From MD308 sp051888795 (GTDB lineage Bacteria > Bacillota > Clostridia > Lachnospirales > Lachnospiraceae), in assembly GCA_051888795.1 (NCBI GenBank), contig JBJFCD010000110.1, positions 1 through 13,961 of the forward strand: a DNA stretch of 13,961 nucleotides. Direction: 5' to 3'. The notes below the pieces were generated by a model that was not told where the DNA came from, did no database searches, and saw only the letters and a list, made by a program, of their open reading frames with translations. Of this stretch, positions 7,211-13,414 are shown in pieces. The translations under genes were made by a program, and so were the position numbers. Each line of letters begins with the position of its first letter. Position 1 is the first letter of the stretch.

Positions 7211-7585
7211 TTATTTCCTGAAGTTAGAGTTTTGGCTAATTATCGTGTCCATGCACAATTCATTGATTAGGTCAAGATACACACGACCATCACCATTGAT
7301 TCTTCCATGTCCATCATAGATTCTATATCCTGACCAAACCATCTCAGCAAATGGCTTCACCACTTCCATAAGTTTGTTTGCTGCACCACTATAAAGTTTG
7401 CAATACACTGGAAATCTATACATATGTCCATCTTGAATGTGCTGAACCTCCTTTTGTAACTTGAATGTGTTTTCCATATAGATAGTATTCCCAAGCAAAT
7501 CTATGACAAGATATGATGGAATGGTATGTCCTTCATCAGAAGTTTTCAGCAAAGGATATGTACCATGTACTTTTTGGATTCTCAT
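7211..7585 (-). CDS. Phage protein of unknown function (124 aa)
   Basis: No family is recognised. The protein is mixed alpha/beta with motifs such as VIDLLGNTIYMEN (about 27-39) and GHGRINGDGRVYLDLINEL near the C-terminus. There is no signal peptide or membrane segment. ATG 7585 is chosen because GGGGGAG lies six bases upstream; it shares four bases with the stop of the gene before it (ATGA), so the two are translationally coupled. The SNF2-like helicase follows 12 bases after its stop. A longer reading from 7612 lacks a ribosome site and would overlap the upstream gene. Confidence 0.7.
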   Translation of the reverse strand: MRIQKVHGTYPLLKTSDEGHTIPSYLVIDLLGNTIYMENTFKLQKEVQHIQDGHMYRFPVYCKLYSGAANKLMEVVKPFAEMVWSGYRIYDGHGRINGDGRVYLDLINELCMDTIISQNSNFRK

Positions 7586-8310
7586 ATCAAACTCCCCCAG
7601 TTTTTCTTCCATTCATTTCGTTTATGAACTGGAAATTCAGGATTCTCAAAAGTTTTCCTTACAATGTCCATAAATTCATCAGCCATAATAGGTGCAATCA
7701 AACTGCGTCCATCAACAATATAGGCACTGTCATATTCATAATCCCAGTAAGCCCCAGAACATACTTCATTAGTTAGGTCAGCATCGGTAATTCTTTCTTG
7801 AAGATGCTCATGAAACTTGTATTCAAAATATTCCTCTGGGGTTGTTCCAAGAGCTTCATTTTTACATATCCACCAATACTCAAAATGAGGATATTTCTTA
7901 TACATAGCTTGGAGACACTCATCGTAGAACCAATCAGTAACATAAGTTTCTCTCCAGCTATGTTCAATAAAACCGTGCCAGTCATCATCAATTACTGGAT
8001 AATATTCTAATTCAGTGATGTATTCAGCAAGTTCTGTTTCTTCCTTGACAAATGCATGACGTGTGCCGATAGAATCAGCAAGTATAACAAGGTCAACATT
8101 ATCAGGAATTTCAGCATAAAAAGAAATTTCTGTTCTGGTAAAATCAACATCAGTTGAATAATTCAAAATCAAGCAGTTATTTGCTTTCTTTTGTAAGAAA
8201 GTCACATTTGCATATCCAACCGTTCCTGCTCCACAATAATGTCCATAGATAAGAACGGCATCAGTCAACCAATTGATTTCTGTTCCTTTCTGTCTATAAA
8301 TATCAAGCAT
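7582..8310 (-). CDS. Acidic aromatic-rich phage protein of unknown function (242 aa)
   Basis: The start is ATG 8310, which follows AAGGAAGG by six bases; earlier in-frame codons fall inside the sigma-like gene. The protein is rich in Asp, Glu, Tyr and Trp, with segments like YPVIDDDWHGF and YPHFEYWWICKN, and has no membrane segment. The C-terminal part (YIVDGRSLIAPIMADEFMDIVRKTF) looks like a helix following a strand. No family is recognised. Its first eight bases overlap the end of the sigma-like gene, and its stop overlaps the next start, so three genes are translationally linked. Its acidity would allow a DNA-mimic role, but there is no direct sign of one. Confidence 0.72.
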   Translation of the reverse strand: MLDIYRQKGTEINWLTDAVLIYGHYCGAGTVGYANVTFLQKKANNCLILNYSTDVDFTRTEISFYAEIPDNVDLVILADSIGTRHAFVKEETELAEYITELEYYPVIDDDWHGFIEHSWRETYVTDWFYDECLQAMYKKYPHFEYWWICKNEALGTTPEEYFEYKFHEHLQERITDADLTNEVCSGAYWDYEYDSAYIVDGRSLIAPIMADEFMDIVRKTFENPEFPVHKRNEWKKNWGSLI

Positions 8311-8851
8311 GGATAACCTTCCTTCCTTTGAGGATTGTACCAATTTCAAAGATGCAATAGTTGACTTCCGTTCCTCTGTATCCGTTAGACTTTGCCCAAC
8401 GGATAATGTCTGACTTTGATTGAAGTCCTTCATTGATAATTGCATCAACAATACGTTTGCTGTTTGTGCTCAATGAGATTTTTAAATCCACAAGAAACGT
8501 ATCATCCCATCTACACAAAGATTGCCAGTTATTTCTATATTCTGCTGAATCAGCATTTTCTCCATCAGATTTATGTGTACCAGTTAGATTTCCTTCATCA
8601 TAAGAAAATTGTTTATACAGCTTATCTCTGTTCTGAAAAACTTCATTCATTGCAGATTTAGCCACCATGCCAATGAATGTTGTTTTCTTCATTTTCCCTT
8701 CAGTATAAAATCTTACTGCATAAGCAATCTTTGCCCATGCGTAAGAATACAACTCATCGGAATCAACCCCAGAAGTAAGTGAATATGAATTAGAAAGATA
8801 ACGAACATATCGTTTCGTTTCTTCATATAACTTTCTATCCAGTTCCAACAT
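8303..8851 (-). CDS. Sigma-70-like RNA polymerase sigma factor, divergent
   Basis: A 182-residue protein, the length of small alternative sigma factors. Residues about 10-80 resemble sigma region 2: a helical block with SDELYSYAWAKI, then KMKKTTFIGMVAKSAMNE, matching the usual order of a core-binding helix and a promoter-melting helix. Residues about 125-178 resemble region 4, with a helix-turn-helix (RIVDAIINEG, KSDIIRWAKSNGYRGTEVNY) for the -35 element. A linker of about 40 residues lies between. If active it would steer host RNA polymerase to middle or late phage promoters. ATG 8851 has a perfect AAAGGAGG six bases upstream. A strong hairpin lies just before that ribosome site. The match is distant, and a non-sigma helix-turn-helix protein remains possible. 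Confidence 0.6.
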   Translation of the reverse strand: MLELDRKLYEETKRYVRYLSNSYSLTSGVDSDELYSYAWAKIAYAVRFYTEGKMKKTTFIGMVAKSAMNEVFQNRDKLYKQFSYDEGNLTGTHKSDGENADSAEYRNNWQSLCRWDDTFLVDLKISLSTNSKRIVDAIINEGLQSKSDIIRWAKSNGYRGTEVNYCIFEIGTILKGRKVIHA

Positions 8852-8867
8852 TTCATTCCTCCTTTTG

Positions 8868-8893
8868 TTGGGATGGGAATAATCCCATCCCAA
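8868..8893. other. Perfect 11-bp intergenic hairpin before the sigma-like gene
   Basis: TTGGGATGGGA and TCCCATCCCAA pair perfectly around a four-base loop. On the leftward mRNA it begins 4 bases after the upstream stop and ends 1-2 bases before the AAAGGAGG of the sigma-like gene. No U-tract follows. It may process or stabilise the message, or limit ribosome access. It shares GGGATGG with the hairpin at 12008-12037. Confidence 0.75.
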
Positions 8894-8897
8894 ACAT

Positions 8898-9095
8898 TTA
8901 TTTCATCAGCTTCTTTATCCAATCTACTGGTTCAAAGAAGGGCTCTCCAAGTTTTCCAATTACCAGTTTCTTCGATTTCTGAATTTTCTTGGTTTTCTCT
9001 TCATTCCAATCCCAATATAACATTTCAATAAATGCTGTTCCATGAACGGTTTTCAGCAAATATTTTATTTCATCAAGATAATCTTTATTATACAT
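8898..9095 (-). CDS. Small phage protein of unknown function (65 aa)
   Basis: ATG 9095 is chosen for its GGAGG nine bases upstream; it overlaps the end of the previous gene by eight bases. A longer reading from 9170 has no ribosome site. The protein has an acidic and aromatic middle (IEMLYWDWNEE) and a basic stretch (KTKKIQKSKK), ending EPVDWIKKLMK. No family or membrane segment is recognised. It is followed at once by the 8868-8893 hairpin. Confidence 0.62.
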   Translation of the reverse strand: MYNKDYLDEIKYLLKTVHGTAFIEMLYWDWNEEKTKKIQKSKKLVIGKLGEPFFEPVDWIKKLMK

Positions 9096-9402
9096 TTCTA
9101 TTATCCTCCAAACGCTTATTCCATTCTTCAACTTTTTCTTGAAGGTTTTCTGGCAAATATATCTTGCCATTTTTGATATGACAAAGCATGAAGCTATTCA
9201 TATACTGAGTGCTTCTTCCACATTCAATTTCAATATTGATAAATTCAGTATCAGGATTGACATCACGTTTCTTGTCAACATAGTGAGCATACGTTCTGAC
9301 CATGACGAAAGTACTGCTCATGATGCAGCGGAGAAACTTATGCCCAAGTCTATGAATGAAAGAATCACGTTCAGTAGCAATTTCACTAAAAAATCTAGCC
9401 AT
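9088..9402 (-). CDS. Small phage protein of unknown function (104 aa)
   Basis: ATG 9402 follows AAAAGGAG by six bases, so the longer reading from 9453 is not used. The N-terminal half is basic with a moderately hydrophobic stretch (FLRCIMSSTFVMVRTY) that is too polar for a clear membrane segment. The C-terminus has a short strand (NGKIYLPENL) and a charged helix. The family is unknown. It sits 23 bases after the previous gene and overlaps the next by eight. Confidence 0.65.
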   Translation of the reverse strand: MARFFSEIATERDSFIHRLGHKFLRCIMSSTFVMVRTYAHYVDKKRDVNPDTEFINIEIECGRSTQYMNSFMLCHIKNGKIYLPENLQEKVEEWNKRLEDNRNV

Positions 9403-9425
9403 GGTAAACTCCTTTTCTTTTATGT

Positions 9426-9674
9426 CTAATTCCACTGATGAAAATAATGACATTCATAATCAATACGATATTTGTTTTCATGGAACGGAAATCTTGCACC
9501 GAAGAGCCAGTAAATTTCTTTCTGAGAAATGCGTACTTCTCTGAAAAGTCCATTATTTACTGATATTCCGTATTTCTTCATTTCACATTCCGTATAAAGT
9601 TCACCGCAAACAATCTTATGAAATTTATTAGGAACAGAAATACGTCCATCAACGAGAGACTGATAATATTTCAT
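9426..9674 (-). CDS. Small phage protein of unknown function (82 aa)
   Basis: ATG 9674 has GGAGG seven bases upstream. The N-terminus (KYYQSLVDGRISVPNKF) looks like a strand pair, and the C-terminus is rich in aromatic residues and His (ECHYFHQWN). There is no known family, signal or membrane segment. It follows the 136-residue gene after 11 bases. Confidence 0.65.
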   Translation of the reverse strand: MKYYQSLVDGRISVPNKFHKIVCGELYTECEMKKYGISVNNGLFREVRISQKEIYWLFGARFPFHENKYRIDYECHYFHQWN

Positions 9675-9685
9675 ATTTCAACCTC

Positions 9686-10096
9686 CTAGAATCCAAGAGC
9701 CTTGCACTCGTTAGAATAGCACTGAATAGCTTCAGCTTTTGTATAACCAATGTATGAACGTCTACCAATTTTCCCATAAATATTGAGACGGTTTACGTTT
9801 CTCTCAATTCTATCATATAATTTGTTCTGGACTTGAATGTCCATCTCAACACATCCCAAAAGTTTATGTAAATATATCAGCAATTCACTTGGAACTAATA
9901 TGTCATTATCAACTTTGTATTCAAAGTGACCAGCAATATTATATGCAGTACCAAGTTTGCTTCCTGACTTTGAAATTCTCATAAAATGTACAATCGTTTT
10001 ATGTTCTGGATTTAGGACAATCCAGTTATGGAAAATTCTTTTCGGCTTCGCAAATCCATACTTGTTGCAAAACGCTTCAGCTTCGATTCTTTTCAT
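9686..10096 (-). CDS. Phage protein of unknown function (136 aa), first gene of the left block
   Basis: ATG 10096 follows GGAGG by five bases; the longer reading from 10168 would start without a ribosome site and cross the candidate promoter. The protein is basic overall. An N-terminal helix is followed by strands (HNWIVLNPEHKTIVHFMRI) and a basic C-terminal half ending CYSNECKALGF. No domain is recognised. It is the first gene after the divergent region, so it probably leads a long polycistronic message. Confidence 0.68.
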   Translation of the reverse strand: MKRIEAEAFCNKYGFAKPKRIFHNWIVLNPEHKTIVHFMRISKSGSKLGTAYNIAGHFEYKVDNDILVPSELLIYLHKLLGCVEMDIQVQNKLYDRIERNVNRLNIYGKIGRRSYIGYTKAEAIQCYSNECKALGF

Positions 10097-10158
10097 GTTT
10101 TCCTCCAACATGGTTTGGCAGGCTTTTGATTCTCTGTGACCCGCTCGTTTATATAAGA

Positions 10159-10188
10159 AGGATAGCACAAGAATCCGAGTTTCAGCAA
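10159..10188 (-). promoter_or_regulatory. Candidate leftward promoter for the left gene block
   Basis: On the minus strand, TTGCTG (10188-10183) is followed after 18 bases by TATCCT (10164-10159), with an extended TGC just before the -10. It lies in the 210-base gap between the divergent 136-residue gene and the terminase-like gene, where a leftward promoter is expected. The -10 match is only moderate. No equally good rightward promoter was found in this gap. Confidence 0.35.
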
Positions 10189-10306
10189 GAACTCAGAGCC
10201 AAAAAGCAAAAAATTTTTTTGGTGTCCTGAGCAACATAAAATAAATTCTTTTCATCCCTAAAAGTTCATGCTAAACATACGGTAAACAGGGTATAAGAGG
10301 ATAAAT

Positions 10307-11032
10307 ATGGGCAGAGGATTACATATCAATGACGTTTTGCCAGCCCATTTGAGGGTTCATGTAAACAAAAAAAGCTATCGAATGAGCAAAACCGCTAGGT
10401 GGAAAGGAGAATTGACTCAAATGTCACGAGAATATTTGCCAGAAGGATACAAACCTATTGCTGAACTTCAGAATCCAACGCTTGATGACATACAAGAACT
10501 GAATGAAGTCATAACTGGAATCAGAATAAACAAGTTCAGAGATACAAAAGCCAATATGTTACTTTCAGCACTTCGGTGTGGAATGAGCGTGAAGAAGGCT
10601 TGTTCATTAGCTGGAATTACCATTGAAACATATCGTAAATGGTATGAGAGAGGAAGTAATGGAGAAGAGCCATATAAACAGTTTTTTGACTCACTGGAAG
10701 CAATCCAAGCTGAGATGGAGCAATGGTGTTTGAACGCCATAAAAAGTGCTGCAACACCTGGGAAGACAGAAAAGACTACCACCATTTATGAAAATGATGA
10801 TGGTGAAAAAAGAACTACTATTAGTGAGAGACCAGTAAAATATGATTGGCGTGCTGCTGTATGGCTACTAGAGCACATTGACCCTGAAAATTATGGAAAA
10901 GATATACAACCACAATCTGTTACAACAAATAATACTCAAATCGTTGTACAACTACCTAATAATCATAGAGCAATAGATGTTTCTGAACCACAACCAAAGA
11001 AAGCAGGTAGACCAAAGTTCAGAAAATACTAA
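10307..11032 (+). CDS. Terminase small subunit-like DNA-binding protein
   Basis: A 241-residue protein and the only rightward gene. AAGAGG lies six bases before ATG 10307. Residues about 82-112 form a helix-turn-helix (NMLLSALRCGMSVKKACSLAG, then TIETYRKWYERG). It continues YKQFFDSLEAIQAEMEQWCLNAI and, after a basic linker, DWRAAVWLLEHIDPENYG (180-197). That order is characteristic of many small terminase subunits, which recognise the packaging site and recruit the large ATPase/nuclease subunit. The C-terminus ends with an AT-hook-like GRPKFRKY. No large-subunit gene follows; a terminator comes four bases after the stop. It may therefore work at a distance from its partner, or be a related DNA-binding protein with another job. 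Confidence 0.7.
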   Translation: MGRGLHINDVLPAHLRVHVNKKSYRMSKTARWKGELTQMSREYLPEGYKPIAELQNPTLDDIQELNEVITGIRINKFRDTKANMLLSALRCGMSVKKACSLAGITIETYRKWYERGSNGEEPYKQFFDSLEAIQAEMEQWCLNAIKSAATPGKTEKTTTIYENDDGEKRTTISERPVKYDWRAAVWLLEHIDPENYGKDIQPQSVTTNNTQIVVQLPNNHRAIDVSEPQPKKAGRPKFRKY

Positions 11033-11036
11033 AACA

Positions 11037-11066
11037 AAAGGCCCAATAGTTGGGCCTTTCTGTTTG
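11037..11066. terminator. Strong, probably bidirectional rho-independent terminator
   Basis: AAAGGCCCAA and TTGGGCCTTT form a perfect 10-base stem around TAG, starting four bases after the terminase-like stop. Rightward it is followed by TTTCTGTTTGTTT. Leftward the stem is followed by TTTTGTTTTAG. It therefore can end the rightward gene and the convergent leftward cluster alike. Confidence 0.9.
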
Positions 11067-11081
11067 TTTATGGAATAACTG

Positions 11082-11447
11082 TTATTCCCGATATTCTTCT
11101 GGTATTTCTGCTATGATAAAGCAAGCACCATCTCCTTCTGGTGATGTCAGCGCATAGTCATATCTGAACAGGATTTCATTTATGAGATTGTCCATTTCAT
11201 ACAGCGTTTCATTAACTTCCCCAGCATCATATTCCTGTTCTTTGGATAACTCTTGTTCAAGATAAGCATCCAATTCAGTAAACGTATCAACAAAATCCTC
11301 ATCCAGTTCAAGAGAACCATATTTCATAGCACTGATGAGCTGAGTTCCAACGTGATGGTACATAGAGAACATGTCCTCATCACGCAGCGTATCGGTAGAC
11401 TGGATACCAGCAAGATAATAATCAATCCATGCTTTTCCTTTCAACAT
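11082..11447 (-). CDS. Very acidic phage protein of unknown function (121 aa)
   Basis: ATG 11447 has GGAGG eight bases upstream. Twenty-nine of 121 residues are Asp or Glu and only seven are Lys or Arg, for a net charge near -22. The acids are spread through a probably helical protein (DEDFVDTFTELDAYLEQEL, EVNETLYEMDNLINEI). No membrane segment is seen and no family is recognised. Strong acidity is known from DNA-mimic inhibitors of restriction and of other host proteins, but many acidic phage proteins do other things. It is the last gene of the right leftward cluster; transcription would end at the shared terminator. Confidence 0.72.
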   Translation of the reverse strand: MLKGKAWIDYYLAGIQSTDTLRDEDMFSMYHHVGTQLISAMKYGSLELDEDFVDTFTELDAYLEQELSKEQEYDAGEVNETLYEMDNLINEILFRYDYALTSPEGDGACFIIAEIPEEYRE

Positions 11448-11461
11448 AGTTCATTCCTCCA

Positions 11462-11854
11462 CTATATTTTTTCGTTGATGATAGACTTGAGTTCATTCTT
11501 CCACTGTTTGAGCTTTTCTTCCATAGACACAATGAGCTGCAACTGATTCAAAATAGTCAATTTGCCACCAAGTTCCCATTCTTCAGGATTTTCATCCAAG
11601 CTGTTATGTGCCCGAAGAACCGAGCGTGCAATGGGCATAAGGATTCTCTGATACGTGTCTTCCAAATCACTGCCGTTGATAGATTCCGTTTCACAGATAT
11701 TTTCGAGTATCCTTCCAAACCGGTAATTATATTTCGCTTCACGAAGTACTTCTTCGAACTTGGTATCTTCCAACATTGCCCTTATCATTTCAGGATTCTG
11801 ATGATGCTTGTACAGAACGGCAATAGCTTCTTTGATTTCTTCAACATTAGTCAT
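11462..11854 (-). CDS. Phage protein of unknown function (130 aa), predicted all-helical
   Basis: ATG 11854 has TTGGAGG eight bases upstream; a TTG reading from 11869 would destroy that site. The protein looks wholly helical with repeated charged and hydrophobic residues (MEEKLKQWKNELKSIINEKI at the end), is mildly acidic, and has no signal or domain I recognise. It lies 28 bases after the 33-residue ORF and 14 before the very acidic gene, as part of the same transcript. Confidence 0.7.
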   Translation of the reverse strand: MTNVEEIKEAIAVLYKHHQNPEMIRAMLEDTKFEEVLREAKYNYRFGRILENICETESINGSDLEDTYQRILMPIARSVLRAHNSLDENPEEWELGGKLTILNQLQLIVSMEEKLKQWKNELKSIINEKI

Positions 11855-11882
11855 GATGATAACCTCCAATTCTTGTTTCTTA

Positions 11883-11984
11883 TTACTTGTTTTCTTCGGA
11901 ACTCATATTTCCGAGCCATACGTTCATGAGCGTATCGAAAAGCTCGAACTGGTTTTCAGAATCAATTCCAAGAACGCTTTTCAT
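11883..11984 (-). CDS. Small ORF, 33-residue acidic peptide
   Basis: Reads MKSVLGIDSENQ..., rich in Asp and Glu, ending SSEENK before TAA. ATG 11984 has AAGGA nine bases upstream; an in-frame ATG nine bases earlier would start directly on the ribosome site. The ORF fills the gap between two leftward genes and sits just after the hairpin at 12008-12037. Its initiation region is almost identical to one inside the next gene upstream (12649-12668). It is probably a real gene because it has a good ribosome site and otherwise the gap would be empty, but coding is not proven. Confidence 0.5.
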   Translation of the reverse strand: MKSVLGIDSENQFELFDTLMNVWLGNMSSEENK

Positions 11985-12007
11985 AACATCCATTCCTTTT
12001 CGTTTAT

Positions 12008-12037
12008 GGGATGGATAAGCTGCAACCTATCCATCCC
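12008..12037. other. Perfect 10-bp intergenic hairpin before the 33-residue ORF
   Basis: GGGATGGATA and TATCCATCCC pair perfectly around a 10-base loop. In leftward mRNA it starts 11 bases after the stop of the 220-residue gene and ends 7 bases before GAAAAGGA, the ribosome site of the small ORF. No U-tract follows. It shares GGGATGG and its placement with the hairpin at 8868-8893. Confidence 0.72.
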
Positions 12038-12048
12038 TGTTTCATAAA

Positions 12049-12711
12049 TTACTTATTCCAGAAGAACTGAGCCTCACGGTATACGTTTTCAGGAAGATTC
12101 AGCTGATTGATAACTGTCAATCCATAATCTTTCACGGATGGCAGATTATAAACAGGAAAATCATTTATCCAATAATTTTCGATAAAGGCGAATGTTTCAA
12201 AAAAACTGATTGCATCATCCAGAATTTCAAACGCATCACTGGTAACAATCCCATCATCCAAATCAGCCAGATAAGACAGCAGATTATAGAACCTCCCAAG
12301 GATGTTCTTTCTCCACTGATTATAAATTTTTATTTGCGCCTCATAAGAGAGTCCAAGATAGAACTGCTTTTTCAATTCCAATCCAGCCTGTTCACCAAAA
12401 ACCTCCAAATCAATTCTATGCCAAACATCATCCCAAGAAGGAATCTCAACAAATTCAGCAGCAGCATCCAGAACATCCCCAATAAAAGAAGAGAAAACAT
12501 CGCGTTTCTGTTCATCTTCAATAAATTCTTCAAAACGAGCAGCAGCCCTAGCGAGATTATTCATGAACACGGAAATCTCTTCAGCCTTCTCAGCCATATC
12601 CTGATAATCACGTACCGAAATAGCCAATTCCAAAATCTGATGTTTACCCATGACATCCATTCCTTTTCCATCCAAGCTGGAGGTTACATATTGATAAGAT
12701 AAAATCAGCAT
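12049..12711 (-). CDS. Acidic helical phage protein of unknown function (220 aa)
   Basis: ATG 12711 is preferred because GGAGG lies seven bases upstream. A second initiation region with AAAAGGA and in-frame ATGs at 12660 and 12651 would give 203 or 200 residues and resembles the start of the small ORF downstream, so the true start is uncertain. The protein is acidic and nearly all helical (EKAEEISVFMNNLARAAARFEEF, then FYNLLSYLADLDDG), with no membrane segment or recognised domain. It is the first gene of the right leftward cluster and the last before the long gene-free region. A perfect AT palindrome at 12740-12755 lies just upstream and could be an operator. Confidence 0.68.
   Translation of the reverse strand: MLILSYQYVTSSLDGKGMDVMGKHQILELAISVRDYQDMAEKAEEISVFMNNLARAAARFEEFIEDEQKRDVFSSFIGDVLDAAAEFVEIPSWDDVWHRIDLEVFGEQAGLELKKQFYLGLSYEAQIKIYNQWRKNILGRFYNLLSYLADLDDGIVTSDAFEILDDAISFFETFAFIENYWINDFPVYNLPSVKDYGLTVINQLNLPENVYREAQFFWNK
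12649..12668 (-). repeat. Duplicated translation-initiation segment (partner at 11982-12001)
   Basis: GAAAAGGAATGGATGTNATG occurs here and at 11982-12001 with one difference. Both copies place AAGGA before in-frame ATG-GAT-GTN-ATG. At 11982 it starts the 33-residue ORF; here it lies inside the 220-residue gene, in frame. It suggests gene duplication or reuse of a start region and leaves the true start here open. Confidence 0.6.
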
Positions 12712-12739
12712 ATCATATCCTCCAAGTTTCAGCAATCAC

Positions 12740-12755
12740 AAGAAAAATTTTTCTT
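12740..12755. promoter_or_regulatory. Perfect 16-bp AT palindrome upstream of the right leftward cluster
   Basis: AAGAAAAATTTTTCTT reads the same on both strands. It lies about 28 bases before ATG 12711, where an operator would sit. No clear -35/-10 pair was found near it, so its role is open. Confidence 0.4.
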
Positions 12756-12799
12756 CTCTCTTCTAGGTAATCCCAAATAAGCCCATTTCTATCCCTATC

Positions 12800-13190
12800 C
12801 TATATCAATTCCCATAAAATCAAAAAACGTGCCTTAGAATCAATCCTAGAGCCAAAAAAGAATATATCAAAAGAATATATCCCTATCCCAAAAGCAGCTA
12901 ATATCTACTCCCATAAAATAACCTAAATCAATATGTCCAAAATCAATATGTCCATAAAATAACCAAAACAGATATGTCATAAAATAATATCACCATAAAT
13001 AACATATCCTAATAAATATCTCATAATAATATGTCTAATAACTACCTATTTCTCATAATATCTCCTGTAATATGTTTAATTCCAACTAGTATATCTAATA
13101 AATATGTCCTACTTATAAGTAGTATTATTAAAACATATGTCTATAAAATATGTATAGGAAAAACGTCTATAAAGGTCATATAAGGACAAT
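12800..13190. repeat. Degenerate ATATGTC / ATAAAATA direct-repeat array in gene-free DNA
   Basis: This AT-rich stretch has no gene. A 26-base unit, CCATAAAATAACC followed by an A-rich stretch and ATATGT, occurs at 12911-12936 and 12952-12977 with 22 of 26 matches. A 14-base AAATCAATATGTCC occurs exactly at 12925-12938 and 12940-12953. Further ATATGTC, ATATCTAATAAATATGTCC and CCCATAAAAT copies run from about 12812 to 13160. A perfect 14-base palindrome, CTACTTATAAGTAG, lies at 13109-13122. The tandem arrangement fits iterons of a second origin, centromere-like partition sites, or a hub for a phage regulator. No gene for an array-binding protein is evident next to it. Confidence 0.55.
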
Positions 13191-13269
13191 AGAAAGGAAT
13201 AGAGCGAAGCGGTAAACCCAGGTTTTTCTACAAATACCCCTATTTTAGCCCAATTTTCGTTATTTTTCG

Positions 13270-13413
13270 TTGAATAAATACTTTTTCATAGCCAATTTTT
13301 CCCGCATTTTTGGGGTTTTTGGGCTACTACCCCTTTGAAAAGCCTTTATTCAAGCCAAATGGTCGAAAAATGGCTAAAATAGAGCTACCCGATTTTTGAA
13401 TAAAGAGTTTTTC
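13270..13413. repeat. Three TTGAATAAA...TTTTC motifs, two direct and one inverted
   Basis: TTGAATAAATACTTTTTC lies at 13270-13287 and TTGAATAAAGAGTTTTTC at 13396-13413 on plus. A related motif, TTGAATAAAGGCTTTTC, is on minus at 13353-13337. The inverted pair gives 10-base perfect arms (13344-13353 with 13396-13405). A second pair, GTCGAAAAA at 13362-13370 and TTTTTCGAC at 13408-13416, crosses the first, so the two stems are not nested and may be paired protein sites rather than one hairpin. Confidence 0.5.
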
Positions 13414-13414
13414 G

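Noticed and set aside
8311..8451. 47-residue extension of the 242-residue gene
   Set aside because: It would lie inside the sigma-like gene. ATG 8310 has a good ribosome site and gives the usual short overlap.
12800..13190. CRISPR array
   Set aside because: Repeats are short, degenerate and unevenly spaced, with no constant repeat-spacer pattern and no cas genes.
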